From contig CAWFMT010000005.1 in NCBI GenBank assembly GCA_963817075.1, positions 966,807 through 1,030,806 on the forward strand: 64,000 nt of DNA, given 5' to 3'. Of this stretch, positions 18,296 through 27,132 are shown in pieces. Numbering within the stretch: the first letter of the stretch is position 1; every line of letters begins with the position of its first letter. Source of the DNA: DASPKM01 sp963817075 (GTDB lineage Bacteria > Bacteroidota > Bacteroidia > Chitinophagales > Chitinophagaceae). A program made the translations under genes and the position numbers. Under the pieces are notes generated by a model. It did no database searches, had not been told where the DNA came from, and was given only the letters and a program-made list of their open reading frames with translations.

Positions 18296-19165
18296 TTAAA
18301 TGATCCTATAATTTGTAAAATAAAATAGTCGTTTTCCCGTGATCTTCTCATAAGCCTGAAGAAAACGGTCTTTCAATGAAATTTTTTTCCTGGCGATGTC
18401 AAGCTCAAGGTCCCAATTTTTCTTTGCGATCCGATCATTCATTACTATCGGATGCGTACCAGTAAATCTCGACAAAGAATCAAATTCATTAAAATCGAAG
18501 GCCTCTCCTGATTTCAGAAACGCATTCATTTCTTCATCACTATGCCAGAGCTTACCGGCATTGTACATTTTCTGTTTCATCCTCACAGGATCCTTTACCC
18601 ATCCATAATGATAGATATAGGCATCAATTAATTTCACCTTCAGCTTTTCACCATTTTTCCTGAATCCCTGCGCATCTCTGAATGACCTGATGCTTTTATT
18701 ATTCCTTACAATTCTAACCTCCTTATCGTACCACTTTCTGCTGTCACCCACGTAATCATAACTTCCATAGAAATGTAAATAGCGGAAGAGCAAACCCTCA
18801 ACCTGTTGGTTGTGTAAATGTTCTTGAGCTGCCTTTCTAATCACCTCATGATAATCTTCATGAACAGCTTCATCAGCCTGGATATAAAATGCCCAGTCAG
18901 AGTCAGATGCTATATGATCAAATGCTTTATTTGTTTCTATCGCGAGAATTTCACCGCCTTTTCTAACGGCAGGATCCCATTTCGATCGAATAATTCTTAT
19001 TTTATTAGAAGGGATGGACCGGATCAGCTCATCGGTCCCATCTTCACCCTCCCCAACACTCACGATCATCTCATCAACTACGGGCAAAATGGAAGTAATC
19101 GCCTCTACAACTGGATAGTCATTAGTTATAGCATTCTTGATGATAGTGAATCCACTGATCTTCAT
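18296..19165 (-). CDS. Family 2 glycosyltransferase-like protein
   Basis: A 289-residue protein starting MKISGFTIIKNA, a typical GT-A N-terminus, with VVDEMIVSVGEGEDGT and AFYIQADEAVHED (in the position of the metal-binding DxD) around residues 40-115. I chose ATG 19163-19165 because an upstream in-frame start at 19210 lacks any family similarity. The donor sugar and acceptor cannot be read. It sits head to head with the next glycosyltransferase; together with lptC and lpxD in the window this suggests lipopolysaccharide or surface glycan work. Confidence 0.78.
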   Translation of the reverse strand: MKISGFTIIKNAITNDYPVVEAITSILPVVDEMIVSVGEGEDGTDELIRSIPSNKIRIIRSKWDPAVRKGGEILAIETNKAFDHIASDSDWAFYIQADEAVHEDYHEVIRKAAQEHLHNQQVEGLLFRYLHFYGSYDYVGDSRKWYDKEVRIVRNNKSIRSFRDAQGFRKNGEKLKVKLIDAYIYHYGWVKDPVRMKQKMYNAGKLWHSDEEMNAFLKSGEAFDFNEFDSLSRFTGTHPIVMNDRIAKKNWDLELDIARKKISLKDRFLQAYEKITGKRLFYFTNYRII

Positions 19166-19170
19166 AATTG

Positions 19171-19178
19171 CAAACGTA
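19171..19178 (-). promoter_or_regulatory. Putative -7 element for the 18296-19165 glycosyltransferase
   Basis: On the minus strand TACGTTTG matches TAnnTTTG 5 bases before the ATG. No clear -33 TTG. Confidence 0.35.
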
Positions 19179-19227
19179 ATTGCTTTTTTTATAGTTTGCA
19201 GGGGATTCAAGTGGAACCCCCATCGTC

Positions 19228-19983
19228 ATGAACAATTTCTCCATTGTGATTGTTGCCAAGAATGCTGAAGATAAGATCAGCAGATTGCTGGACAGCGTTC
19301 AGGGGTTGACTGATGATGTTATAGTCTGCGATACGGGCAGCGAAGATCTAACCATTAATATCGCGAAGCAAAAAGGTGCAAGAGTTTATTCTATACCCTG
19401 GAAGGGATACGGTTTATCTAAGAACGATGCCATTGGGTTTGCAAAATATGAATGGATACTCTCGCTGGATTCTGATGAAAAAGTTGATCCTGTATTATAT
19501 GAAGAGCTTAAAAACTGGAAACCTTCAGGAGAGAAGATCGTGCATCAATTGCTATGGAAAAACTTTTTTGCAGATCAATGGATCCGCCATAGCGGGTGGG
19601 ATAAAAACTGGAAAAACAGATTATTTAATAAGAAAATTGTTTCCTGGGATGATGCAATTGCTCATGAGGACGTAACAAGCAGCCAGCCATTAGAATTTGA
19701 AAAGATGAATGGATACCTGGAGCATTATTCGTTCAGTGATACAAAAGAATATGCCTCAAAAATGATCCATTCTGCAATGATTACTGCTCAGAAATATAAT
19801 ACACAAGGAAAAAAAGTGAGCATCGCAAGAATAATAGTTGCTCCACTTTTCAGTTTCCTGAAATCTTACATAATTAAATTAGGATTTCTGGATGGATATA
19901 AAGGTTGGTTGATAGCAGTTACAACAGCTTATTACACCTTTATAAAATATTCGCGTCTCTATGAACTAAATAATAAAGTTTAG
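19228..19983 (+). CDS. Family 2 glycosyltransferase, LPS core WaaE/KdtX-like
   Basis: A 251-residue GT-A enzyme: SIVIVAKNAEDKI at the start, VIVCDTGSEDLT, LSLDSDEKVD (metal-binding Asp cluster near 87-92), then WIRHSGW, RLFNKK and a C-terminal hydrophobic segment (IIVAPLFSFLKSYIIKLGF) seen in WaaE-like enzymes that add glucose to the heptose/Kdo core. The closest relative in this window is the next gene (20074-20844), which shares the same block order. Exact linkage unknown. Confidence 0.82.
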   Translation: MNNFSIVIVAKNAEDKISRLLDSVQGLTDDVIVCDTGSEDLTINIAKQKGARVYSIPWKGYGLSKNDAIGFAKYEWILSLDSDEKVDPVLYEELKNWKPSGEKIVHQLLWKNFFADQWIRHSGWDKNWKNRLFNKKIVSWDDAIAHEDVTSSQPLEFEKMNGYLEHYSFSDTKEYASKMIHSAMITAQKYNTQGKKVSIARIIVAPLFSFLKSYIIKLGFLDGYKGWLIAVTTAYYTFIKYSRLYELNNKV

Positions 19984-20032
19984 TTTCAAAATCATACTAC
20001 GATTACTGTTTTCACTTTTCTGAAGGTTTTTT

Positions 20033-20070
20033 AACCGCAGAGAAGCAGAGATCACAGAGAAGACGCAGAG
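20033..20070. repeat. Dispersed AACCGCAGAG-type repeat, copy 2
   Basis: AACCGCAGAGAAGCAGAG ... GAAGACGCAGAGAG lies between two convergent glycosyltransferase genes; a degenerate member of the family noted at 17161. Confidence 0.55.
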
Positions 20071-20073
20071 AGT

Positions 20074-20844
20074 TCAATCATCTACTATCTTAATTCCTTT
20101 GTACATCGCATAGAGCTTATAATACTTCATGAAAGTAAGATGTGCTACATTCTTTGCGATCACGAAACCCAGGAATCCATCGAGAAATCCCAGCCTGATG
20201 AAATAACTATGAATAAAGGCCCAGAAAGGATGAATGATCATGCGAAACCATGTGCTTCTTTTCCCCTGCTTGAAATATGCTTCGGCGGAAATAGTACTGA
20301 ATTTATTATTCTGCCTAATGTGTTCTTCGAGGCTGTTGTATGAATAATGTAAAATATCACCTTTAAGATGACTTAATTTGACTGGTCTGTCAAAGACAAG
20401 TTTGTCGTGTGGATTGATGCCGCCCCAATGTGCAATGGACCGGTTAAAAAGTCGGGTTTTCACATCGGGATACCAACTGCCATGTCTGATAAATCTACCG
20501 CAATACCAGGTTGATCGATTCATGCTGTATCCTTCGGCCATGAATTTGTTTTTCACTTTAATAATTTCTCCTTCCAGAATCAGGTCGATGCATTCGTCTG
20601 CATCAAGACTTAGTACGAAATCATTTTTACAATATGAAAGAGCCCGGTCTTTTTGTTCGATATACCCATGAAATTCTTCCTGGTAAATAACGGCTCCTTT
20701 ACTTTTTGCAATAGAAACAGTATTGTCAGTAGAAAACGAATCCACAACAACGATCTCATCGGCCACCTTCTGTACCGAGTCGATACATCGACCAATATTT
20801 TTTTCCTCATTAAAGGTTATTATGACAACAGAAAGTTGTTCCAT
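20074..20844 (-). CDS. Family 2 glycosyltransferase, LPS core WaaE/KdtX-like
   Basis: A 256-residue GT-A enzyme with LSVVIITFNEEKNIGRCI, IVVVDSFSTDNT, LSLDADECID (metal site) and RFIRHGSWYPD, then TRLFNR and the C-terminal membrane-associated block FIHSYFIRLGFLDG. It is paralogous to 19228-19983 and converges on it. Likely role is extension of a lipopolysaccharide core or related glycan at the inner-membrane face. Confidence 0.83.
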   Translation of the reverse strand: MEQLSVVIITFNEEKNIGRCIDSVQKVADEIVVVDSFSTDNTVSIAKSKGAVIYQEEFHGYIEQKDRALSYCKNDFVLSLDADECIDLILEGEIIKVKNKFMAEGYSMNRSTWYCGRFIRHGSWYPDVKTRLFNRSIAHWGGINPHDKLVFDRPVKLSHLKGDILHYSYNSLEEHIRQNNKFSTISAEAYFKQGKRSTWFRMIIHPFWAFIHSYFIRLGFLDGFLGFVIAKNVAHLTFMKYYKLYAMYKGIKIVDD

Positions 20845-20907
20845 TTATGCTGCAAATATTGTGATAAAGCTATTAACAATACAACCGATCTCTCAACCGT
20901 TTTAGAT

Positions 20908-20915
20908 TAAATTTG
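20908..20915 (+). promoter_or_regulatory. Putative -7 element for the Lon-substrate-domain gene
   Basis: TAAATTTG matches TAnnTTTG, 31 bases before the ATG at 20947. No -33 TTG seen. Confidence 0.3.
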
Positions 20916-20946
20916 GTTTTAAACTTGCATCCGGAAATGGAGTAGC

Positions 20947-21591
20947 ATGACGAATTTCATCCCGATATTTCCCCTAGGCCTTGTTGTGTACCCGGGCGAA
21001 AACTTAAACCTTCACATTTTTGAACCAAGATATAAGCAACTCATCAAAGAATGCTTTTCTGATGCAAAGCCTTTTGGAATTCCTTCGGTAATCAATAAGA
21101 AGGTTGGTGAAATGGGGACCCTTGTAAAGGTCACGGAGATCAGTAAGCAGCACGAGAATGGGGAACTGGATATCAAGACCCGCGGACTGAGAGTTTTCAG
21201 AGTGTTAGAAGTAATAAGCACGGTTCCCGATAAACTTTATAGTGGAGCAATTGTTAACTATCCTGAGAATGATGAGGAAAAAGGTCATCGTGAATTGATG
21301 CAGAAAGTGGTAAATGGAATAAGGGAATTGCACAAGCTTCTTAAGATCAATAAAGATTTCAAGAAACCTGATGAGGAGTTGACAGCTTACGATGTTGCTC
21401 ATCACGCGGGACTTTCTTTCGAAGAAGAATATGAATTATTAGGATTGATGCAGGAGATTCAAAGGCAGGAATACCTCAAGCGGCATCTTAGTCGCGTGTT
21501 GCCTGTAATAGCAGAAATGGAGGCTATGAAGGAAAAGATCAAACTCAATGGTCATTTCAAGAATCTCGGTTCACTTGACTTTGACATATAG
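20947..21591 (+). CDS. Lon N-terminal substrate-binding domain protein (LON_substr_bdg)
   Basis: A 214-residue stand-alone LON substrate-binding domain without the ATPase or protease parts: IPIFPLGLVVYPGENLNLHIFEPRY at the N-terminus is the family hallmark, followed by the ISKQHENGELDI and TRGLRVFRV strands and a helical C-terminus. Such proteins are common in bacteria with no settled function. It ends 22 bases before coaX and is probably in the same operon (coaX, porin-like protein, lptC). Confidence 0.85.
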   Translation: MTNFIPIFPLGLVVYPGENLNLHIFEPRYKQLIKECFSDAKPFGIPSVINKKVGEMGTLVKVTEISKQHENGELDIKTRGLRVFRVLEVISTVPDKLYSGAIVNYPENDEEKGHRELMQKVVNGIRELHKLLKINKDFKKPDEELTAYDVAHHAGLSFEEEYELLGLMQEIQRQEYLKRHLSRVLPVIAEMEAMKEKIKLNGHFKNLGSLDFDI

Positions 21592-21613
21592 CATGAAAGG
21601 CTAATTTCGCGGC

Positions 21614-22339
21614 ATGAGCACCACACTCTGTTTTGATTTCGGTAATACCAGGCTGAAGGTGGCAGTATTTCGTGATGGTGATATGAAAGAGGTGAGGGTA
21701 CTTGAATCAGACTCACCTGAAGTTATTCTGCATCTTCTGGAAGAACTGAGACCCGAAAATTCAATTCTCTCTTCAGTAATCGACCACAATGAGGAAATCG
21801 AAAAACTTCTGGCTTCCAAAACTAAATTTCATAAGCTTGATCATTTATCAAAAATTCCTTTTACCACTCCCGTTGGAAAGCCTGAAACAATTGGAGCTGA
21901 TCGACTAGCACTCTGTGCTGCAGCAGTTCATTTGTTTCCGGGTGCGCACAATCTTGTGATTGGACTGGGCACTTGCATCACTTATAATTTCGTCAACAAA
22001 TACCATGAATTTCTTGGAGGCAGCATTTCACCAGGAATGGAGATAAGACTGCGATCTTTGCAGGAATTCACTGCCAAGCTGCCTCTTGTGAAGGCAGATT
22101 GGAATTTCCCACTTATTGGATATGACACAAGAACAAATATTCTTAGTGGAGTAATTATGGGCATGGCAAGAGAAATAGATGGAACTATTGATTTATACAA
22201 GGAAAAGTATGGGAACTTTAACGTGCTTTTAACCGGGGGTGATACCCCCCATTTTGTCTCTTATTTTAAAAACAAGATATTTGCCGACCCTGATTTATTA
22301 TTTAAAGGCTTGTATGCGATTGGAGAAAAGAATTACTAA
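21614..22339 (+). CDS. coaX: Type III pantothenate kinase
   Basis: First step of coenzyme A synthesis: ATP-dependent phosphorylation of pantothenate. The 241-residue protein is of normal length, with the ASKHA phosphate-binding motif DFGNTRLK (8-15), TIGADRLALCAAA, GTCITYNFV and LGGSISPGM, and a late LLTGGDTPHF. A TAATTTCG box at 21602-21609, 4 bases from the ATG, is a weak -7 candidate. The 3' end overlaps the next gene by 26 bases, implying translational coupling. Confidence 0.93.
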   Translation: MSTTLCFDFGNTRLKVAVFRDGDMKEVRVLESDSPEVILHLLEELRPENSILSSVIDHNEEIEKLLASKTKFHKLDHLSKIPFTTPVGKPETIGADRLALCAAAVHLFPGAHNLVIGLGTCITYNFVNKYHEFLGGSISPGMEIRLRSLQEFTAKLPLVKADWNFPLIGYDTRTNILSGVIMGMAREIDGTIDLYKEKYGNFNVLLTGGDTPHFVSYFKNKIFADPDLLFKGLYAIGEKNY

Positions 22340-23618
22340 TCTTAAATATATTGTTTTAAGCGTTTGGCTCACAGCTCTTTGCTTCACATTGACCGCCCAG
22401 GAAAATTCGCCATATTCACGTTATGGGTTAGGCGATATTGTTCCTCCCGGGAATATCATTACCCGGGCATTGGGAGGCCTTTCAGCTCCATATTTTGATT
22501 ATCAGTCGGTCAATTTTCTAAATCCTGCAACTTATTCCAAATTAAGTGTCACCACATTCGATCTTGGATTTGAAGTGGACAACCGCAGCATCAGGGAACC
22601 TAACAAACCTGGTAAATTCAGTTCAAGCAGTGCAAATATTTCTTACGTCCAGTTGGGAATTCCCATCATGCCCAAAAGACATTGGGGAATCAATTTTGGT
22701 TTGCGTCCAATCACAAGGATCAACTATAAGATCCAGAAGGATGAACGACTTGCAGGGATCGATAGTCTGACTTCGTTGTTTGAAGGAAATGGTGGTTCGT
22801 ATGAAGTGTTTGGAGGTACTGGAATTGCATTTGGGAATTTCAGCATCGGATTTAATGCAGGTTATCTTTTTGGCACCAAAGATTATAGCACGAGACGTGT
22901 TTTTTTGAACGATACAGTTTCTTATTATAAATCTAATCATCAGACTAAATCAACATTTGGTGGTCTTGCACTTTCTGGAGGAGCTCAATATTCAGCCAAA
23001 TTAGGTAAGACAACCTGGCTTCGCTTAGGGCTAACTGCACAAATGCAACAAACCTTCAATGCATTTCGCGACCTGAATATTGAAACATTTGAATATGATG
23101 TTAACGGAGGAACATTCCGAATCGATAGTGTCTATTCAGAAACGAACGTTTCAGGTAAATTGAAATATCCTGGTTCTTATTCTTTTGGATTTGTAATAGA
23201 TCGTGAAAGAGAATGGTTGCTGGGTGCTGAATACAGTGCATCAAACTGGAGCAAGTATCAATTTTTTGGGCAACCCGATGCATTGCAGAATTCCTGGCAG
23301 TTCAAGGTGGGCGGTCAATGGATTCCGGATCTTTTAAGAGGAAAGAATTATTGGAGTCGGGTTACGTATAGAGCCGGAGCTTTTTTTGGTACCGATAACG
23401 TAAAAGCAGATAAGGATCTGCCAATTATGGGTGTGACGCTTGGTGCTGCACTTCCTGTTAGGAGAAATCCATATACAAATCAGTTTACTGTAATCAATAC
23501 TGCCTTTGAATTTGGAAGAAGAGGCAACAATGAGAATATTATTCGCGAAAATTTCTTTCGCATTTCAGTTGGCTTCTCGCTGAGCGACCTTTGGTTCATC
23601 AAGCGTAAGTATCAATAG
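22314..23618 (+). CDS. Outer-membrane beta-barrel protein (porin-like), function unknown
   Basis: A 434-residue protein with a signal peptide (hydrophobic 12-25, ending LTAQ) followed by ENSPYSRYGLGD, a start typical of Bacteroidota outer-membrane proteins, and a body of alternating polar/aromatic strands. The last residues (FRISVGFSLSDLWFIKRKYQ in part) fit a barrel. The start is set at ATG 22314, inside coaX; the longer frame from 22239 lacks a signal. It sits directly before lptC (stop 23618, ATG 23619). Confidence 0.72.
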   Translation: MRLEKRITNLKYIVLSVWLTALCFTLTAQENSPYSRYGLGDIVPPGNIITRALGGLSAPYFDYQSVNFLNPATYSKLSVTTFDLGFEVDNRSIREPNKPGKFSSSSANISYVQLGIPIMPKRHWGINFGLRPITRINYKIQKDERLAGIDSLTSLFEGNGGSYEVFGGTGIAFGNFSIGFNAGYLFGTKDYSTRRVFLNDTVSYYKSNHQTKSTFGGLALSGGAQYSAKLGKTTWLRLGLTAQMQQTFNAFRDLNIETFEYDVNGGTFRIDSVYSETNVSGKLKYPGSYSFGFVIDREREWLLGAEYSASNWSKYQFFGQPDALQNSWQFKVGGQWIPDLLRGKNYWSRVTYRAGAFFGTDNVKADKDLPIMGVTLGAALPVRRNPYTNQFTVINTAFEFGRRGNNENIIRENFFRISVGFSLSDLWFIKRKYQ

Positions 23619-24185
23619 ATGAAACTTCTTCCGACATATTCTTTAATAGCAGCTCTTTTTGTGAGCTGCTTTTTTGTAGGAGCCTGCGAGAATGATCCTC
23701 AGGAATTGAAAAAGTTTACTGATAAGAAAACAGCTGTTGAAGAAGCAAGGAATATTGAAAGTTTTCTAAGTCAGGGAGGAAAGATGAAAGCAAAACTTAC
23801 TGCTCCATTTATGTTGCGCTACCTGATTGATTCAACCTATGTGGAATTCCCAAAGACCTTGCATGTGGATTTTTATAATGATACCCTCCTCGTGGAAAGT
23901 CAATTGGATGCTTTGTACGGGAAGTATCGTGAATGGGAGAAGAAGGTTTACCTGCGGGATAGTGTGGTTGTCATCAACAAAGTGAATGGGGATACACTTC
24001 GCACTAATGAACTCTGGTGGGATCAGCAAACAGAGAAAATCTATACTGATAAACCTGTAAGAATTCATACCAAGGATAAGATTCTCTTTGGCCAGAACGG
24101 CCTGATTGCTTCGCAGGACTTCAGTGAATATGTTTTGAACTACGCCTCAGGACCGATACGAATTCCTAAGGATAGTTTTCCATAG
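23619..24185 (+). CDS. lptC: LPS export ABC transporter periplasmic protein LptC-like
   Basis: A 188-residue lipoprotein with a lipobox ending at Cys23 (VGAC), followed by the OstA/LptC-like beta-jellyroll pattern (YVEFPKTLHVDFYN, LWWDQQTEKIYTDKPVRI). In the Lpt bridge, LptC passes LPS from the LptBFG transporter to LptA. In Bacteroidota this protein is lipid-anchored and longer spaced than in E. coli. Immediately follows the barrel gene; no other lpt genes are in the window. Confidence 0.8.
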   Translation: MKLLPTYSLIAALFVSCFFVGACENDPQELKKFTDKKTAVEEARNIESFLSQGGKMKAKLTAPFMLRYLIDSTYVEFPKTLHVDFYNDTLLVESQLDALYGKYREWEKKVYLRDSVVVINKVNGDTLRTNELWWDQQTEKIYTDKPVRIHTKDKILFGQNGLIASQDFSEYVLNYASGPIRIPKDSFP

Positions 24186-24254
24186 ACTACATTATCAACT
24201 TCTCTTCTATCATCTTCTTTAATTTTGATTTAAAGATTAAATAAAATCTAAAGC

Positions 24255-25244
24255 ATGGAGTATCGCCGACTTGGTAAAACCGGCCTGCAATTAAGTGTCC
24301 TTAGTTATGGAAGCTGGGTAACCTTTCACAAGCAAATAGATGACAGTGTAAGCGATGAATTAATGGGGATTGCTTATGATAACGGGATTAATTTTTTTGA
24401 CAATGCGGAAGTATATGCGCTTGGCGAAAGTGAGAAAATGATGGGAAGGGTGCTGAAGAAAAAAAATTGGGACCGAACCTCCTATACTGTAAGTAGTAAG
24501 GCTTTCTTTGGATGGAGAGGAAAGAAAAACAAGCCAAACCAAACCGGCCTGAGTCGAAAACATCTTACGGAGGCGTGTCACGAAGCCTTAGGACGGTTGC
24601 AGATGGAATACCTTGATTTGTTTTTCTGTCACCGACCTGATAAGAATACTCCTATTGAGGAAGTTGTCTGGACAATGAATACCCTCATCAACCAGGGGAA
24701 AATCCTTTATTGGGGAACAAGTGAATGGAGCGGAGAGGAAATTCTTGAGGCACATGTTCATGCAGCTAGAAATTCATTGATCCCTCCTTCAATGGAACAA
24801 CCAGAATACAACCTCTTTCAACGCGAGAAAATGGAGAAAGAGTACTTGCAGATATTTAGAAATTTTGGATTGGGCACAACTATCTGGAGCCCGCTCGCTT
24901 CTGGATTGCTTACAGGAAAATACAATAATGGTATACCTGATGGATCACGACTTGCCCTGGAAGGCTTTGGCTGGCTTAAGGACAAAACTCTTGTGCAAGA
25001 CAAAGTAAAAAGAGTTGTGGAGTTGCAGAAAGTTGCCGATGAGATGAATGTTCCTCTATCAACACTTGCAATTGCCTGGTGTATTTCCAACAAGGATGTA
25101 ACTACTGCCATCCTTGGCGCAACTAAAAAAGAACAATTGATTGAAAATTTAAAGGCACTGGAAGTCTTACCAAGAATTGACGCTAATATCCTGGAAAGAA
25201 TAGACGGAATAGTTCAAACCAAGCCAGTGCAGCCCGAGTACTAA
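24255..25244 (+). CDS. Aldo/keto reductase, Kv-beta/YghZ-like
   Basis: A 329-residue (beta/alpha)8 oxidoreductase with the AKR tetrad: Asp in FFDNAEVY, Tyr in the same motif, Lys in SSKAFF and His in FFCHRPD, plus a C-terminal NADPH site (LGATKKEQLIENL). The opening MEYRRLGKTGLQLS and overall order match the potassium-channel beta-subunit group, which reduces aldehydes or methylglyoxal. The substrate is not predictable. It is followed by a large repeat region with no gene. Confidence 0.9.
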   Translation: MEYRRLGKTGLQLSVLSYGSWVTFHKQIDDSVSDELMGIAYDNGINFFDNAEVYALGESEKMMGRVLKKKNWDRTSYTVSSKAFFGWRGKKNKPNQTGLSRKHLTEACHEALGRLQMEYLDLFFCHRPDKNTPIEEVVWTMNTLINQGKILYWGTSEWSGEEILEAHVHAARNSLIPPSMEQPEYNLFQREKMEKEYLQIFRNFGLGTTIWSPLASGLLTGKYNNGIPDGSRLALEGFGWLKDKTLVQDKVKRVVELQKVADEMNVPLSTLAIAWCISNKDVTTAILGATKKEQLIENLKALEVLPRIDANILERIDGIVQTKPVQPEY

Positions 25245-25291
25245 AACCACCCCTGATCCCTTTCCGCTCTCACTCTCCGCTCTGCCTTCCC

Positions 25292-25760
25292 CGACCTCAC
25301 CCCTAACCCCTCTCCGAAGGAGAGGGGAACAAGACATTTACTTCTCTCTCCAAAAAGCTAGACACTGAGTGGGCCGCTTGAGCATTGAACATTGAGAATT
25401 GAAAATTTTCTCTTTCTTTCCGACTTCAGACTTCAGACGTCATTTATCGACCTCACCCCTAACCCCTCTCCGAAGGAGAGGGGAACAAGACATTTACTTC
25501 TCTCTCCAAAAAGCTAGACACTGAGTGGGCCACTTGAGCATTGAACATTGAGCATTGAAAATTTTCTCTTTCTTTCCGACTTCGGACTTCAGACGTCATT
25601 TATCGACCTCACCCCTAACCCCTCTCCGAAGGAGAGGGGAACAAGACATTTACTTCCCTCTCCAAAAAGCTAGACACTGAGTGGGCCACTTGAGCATTGA
25701 ACATTGAGAATTAAAAATTTTCTCTTTCTTTCCGACTTCAGACCTCATTTTTCGGCCTCA
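25292..25760. repeat. Three tandem copies of a 156-base repeat
   Basis: Units begin CGACCTCACCCCTAACCCC at 25292, 25448 and 25604, exactly 156 bases apart; the third is cut short near its end. Each unit combines three elements found elsewhere: a CCCCTCTCCGAAGGAGAGGGG hairpin, a GAGCATTGAACATTGAGAATT block and an ACTTC-type block. Copies differ by only a few bases, so the amplification is recent. No reading frame runs through. Confidence 0.9.
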
Positions 25761-25805
25761 ACTTAATAGACTTCGTTCTTCGCTCTCGCTTCATCCCACA
25801 AATAC

Positions 25806-25845
25806 AAAAAGTCCCGAAGTATTACTTCAGGACTCTTTAATTTTT
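25806..25845 (-). terminator. Bidirectional hairpin; strong intrinsic terminator on the minus strand
   Basis: AGTCCTGAAGTA / TACTTCGGGACT (one mismatch) reads on the minus strand and is followed there by TTTTTGT. On the plus strand it is followed by CTTTAATTTTTTT, so it may work both ways. No minus-strand gene lies upstream of it within 430 bases except the candidate RNA. Confidence 0.7.
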
Positions 25846-26062
25846 TTGTACACGCCTAACCAGCTTGTCTTGGGCTCTCGATAGGTACAAATTTTAAACG
25901 TTCCGTAGGATCTTGGATTACTTGGATTTTGGATTTTAAACGTTCATTGAATGATAATCGGAACCGGTTTCTCTGGACTTAAGGATTGTTGGTTTTAATC
26001 TGGATATTGAACTTGGACTTGGTTTCTTGTTGGATATTGGTGTTCCTTATTACCGCTCACTG
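25806..26062 (-). ncRNA. Candidate small RNA, about 255 nt
   Basis: On the minus strand a TAnnTTTG box (TACTTTTG, plus-strand 26069-26076) with a TTG 20 bases upstream (26097-26099) is followed by ~255 bases that end in the terminator at 25806-25845. There is no start codon followed by a meaningful frame; the only ATG gives a 3-codon peptide. The interior is rich in A and C with repeated CCAA/TCCAA words and two copies of an AACGTTTAAAAT motif. I could not match it to 6S, tmRNA, SRP or RNase P. Inference from promoter plus terminator only. Confidence 0.4.
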
Positions 26063-26068
26063 ACTATA

Positions 26069-26099
26069 CAAAAGTATAATTGCAGGGGTCGCTATGCAA
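26069..26099 (-). promoter_or_regulatory. Promoter for the candidate small RNA
   Basis: Minus-strand TACTTTTG (26076 to 26069) with TTG (26099 to 26097) 20 bases upstream fits the Bacteroidota promoter pattern. Confidence 0.45.
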
Positions 26100-26253
26100 G
26101 AGCAGTATTGCCCTTTTTTAGGTTTTCATGATTTACTCCAGGATTCGTAAAATTCCCAGGAACTGAGCTCGTATAAACACCCATTTATTTGTACCGGCAC
26201 CATAATATGGTTTAATTTGAGTTTGAACCTGCGTAATCAGAAAAAGAATCGAT

Positions 26254-27075
26254 ATGGATTTCACTGAAAAGAATGTATTAATAACCGGGGGTAGCAGAGG
26301 TATAGGCAAAGCAATTGCGATTAAACTGGCAAGTGGAGGTGCAAATGTTGCGATCGTTGGTAAAACCGCCGAGCCCCACCCCAAACTCGAAGGCACCATC
26401 TATACTGCTGCTGAGGAAATAGCCAAAGCAGGCATTGGCAAAGTCTTACCTCTCCAGGGAGACGTTCGTTCAGAAGAAAATATCACTGAAATTGTAGCCA
26501 GCACAGTACAGGCTTTTGGTGGAATTGACATACTTATTAATAATGCAAGTGCAATCAATCTAACACCAACAGATCAGACTGAACCCAAACGATGGGATCT
26601 CATGCATGATATAAATGTCCGCGGTACTTTTTTCATGAGCAAGGCATGCATCCCTCATCTTAAGAAATCAAGCAATCCCCATATTCTGAATCTTTCTCCT
26701 CCATTGAATATGGAACCAGGCTGGTTTGCAAACCATCTTGCTTATACCATGAGCAAATATGGAATGAGCATGATAGTACTTGGATTAGCCGAAGAACAGA
26801 AACAAAATAGGATTGCAGTGAATGCCCTTTGGCCGAGAACCATCATTGCAACCGCAGCAGTACAAAATCTTCTGGGCGGAGACTTTTTGATCCAGAGAAG
26901 CAGAAAGGTGGAAATTGTGGCTGATGCTGCCTACTTTATCCTGCGGAAACCTTCTTATGAATGCAGCGGCAATTTTTTCATTGATGAAGATGTTCTAATT
27001 GAACACGGAATAACAGATTTCACTAAATATGCTGTCAACCCTGAACAGAAATTAATGTCTGACTTATTTGTTTAA
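26254..27075 (+). CDS. Short-chain dehydrogenase, HSDL2-like
   Basis: A 273-residue Rossmann-fold oxidoreductase: TGGSRGIGKAIA (nucleotide binding, 11-22), NNAS, catalytic Ser in LNLSPP and YTMSKYG (Tyr-x3-Lys). The PPLNMEPGWF segment and long C-terminus are typical of the hydroxysteroid-dehydrogenase-like 2 group that acts on lipid-like substrates; the real substrate is unknown. Upstream is the repeat region; gmk follows after 57 bases. Confidence 0.85.
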   Translation: MDFTEKNVLITGGSRGIGKAIAIKLASGGANVAIVGKTAEPHPKLEGTIYTAAEEIAKAGIGKVLPLQGDVRSEENITEIVASTVQAFGGIDILINNASAINLTPTDQTEPKRWDLMHDINVRGTFFMSKACIPHLKKSSNPHILNLSPPLNMEPGWFANHLAYTMSKYGMSMIVLGLAEEQKQNRIAVNALWPRTIIATAAVQNLLGGDFLIQRSRKVEIVADAAYFILRKPSYECSGNFFIDEDVLIEHGITDFTKYAVNPEQKLMSDLFV

Positions 27076-27132
27076 GGATTAATGCCAGATCAAAAAGCTG
27101 ATCTTCCATCAATCTTCTTTTCTTTGCAGTGA

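Larger units (their letters stand above)
25245..26253. other. One-kilobase gene-free region with repeats and a candidate RNA
   Basis: No open frame with coding character on either strand. It holds the three-copy tandem repeat (25292-25760), a bidirectional hairpin (25808-25845) and a candidate small RNA on the minus strand; see separate entries. Confidence 0.7.

Noticed and set aside
25292..25760. A CRISPR array
   Set aside because: The repeated unit is 156 bases long and the copies are adjacent with no spacers; there is no cas gene.
27112..27132. TTTTCTTTGCAG as a -7 element before gmk
   Set aside because: It lacks the TA of TAnnTTTG.
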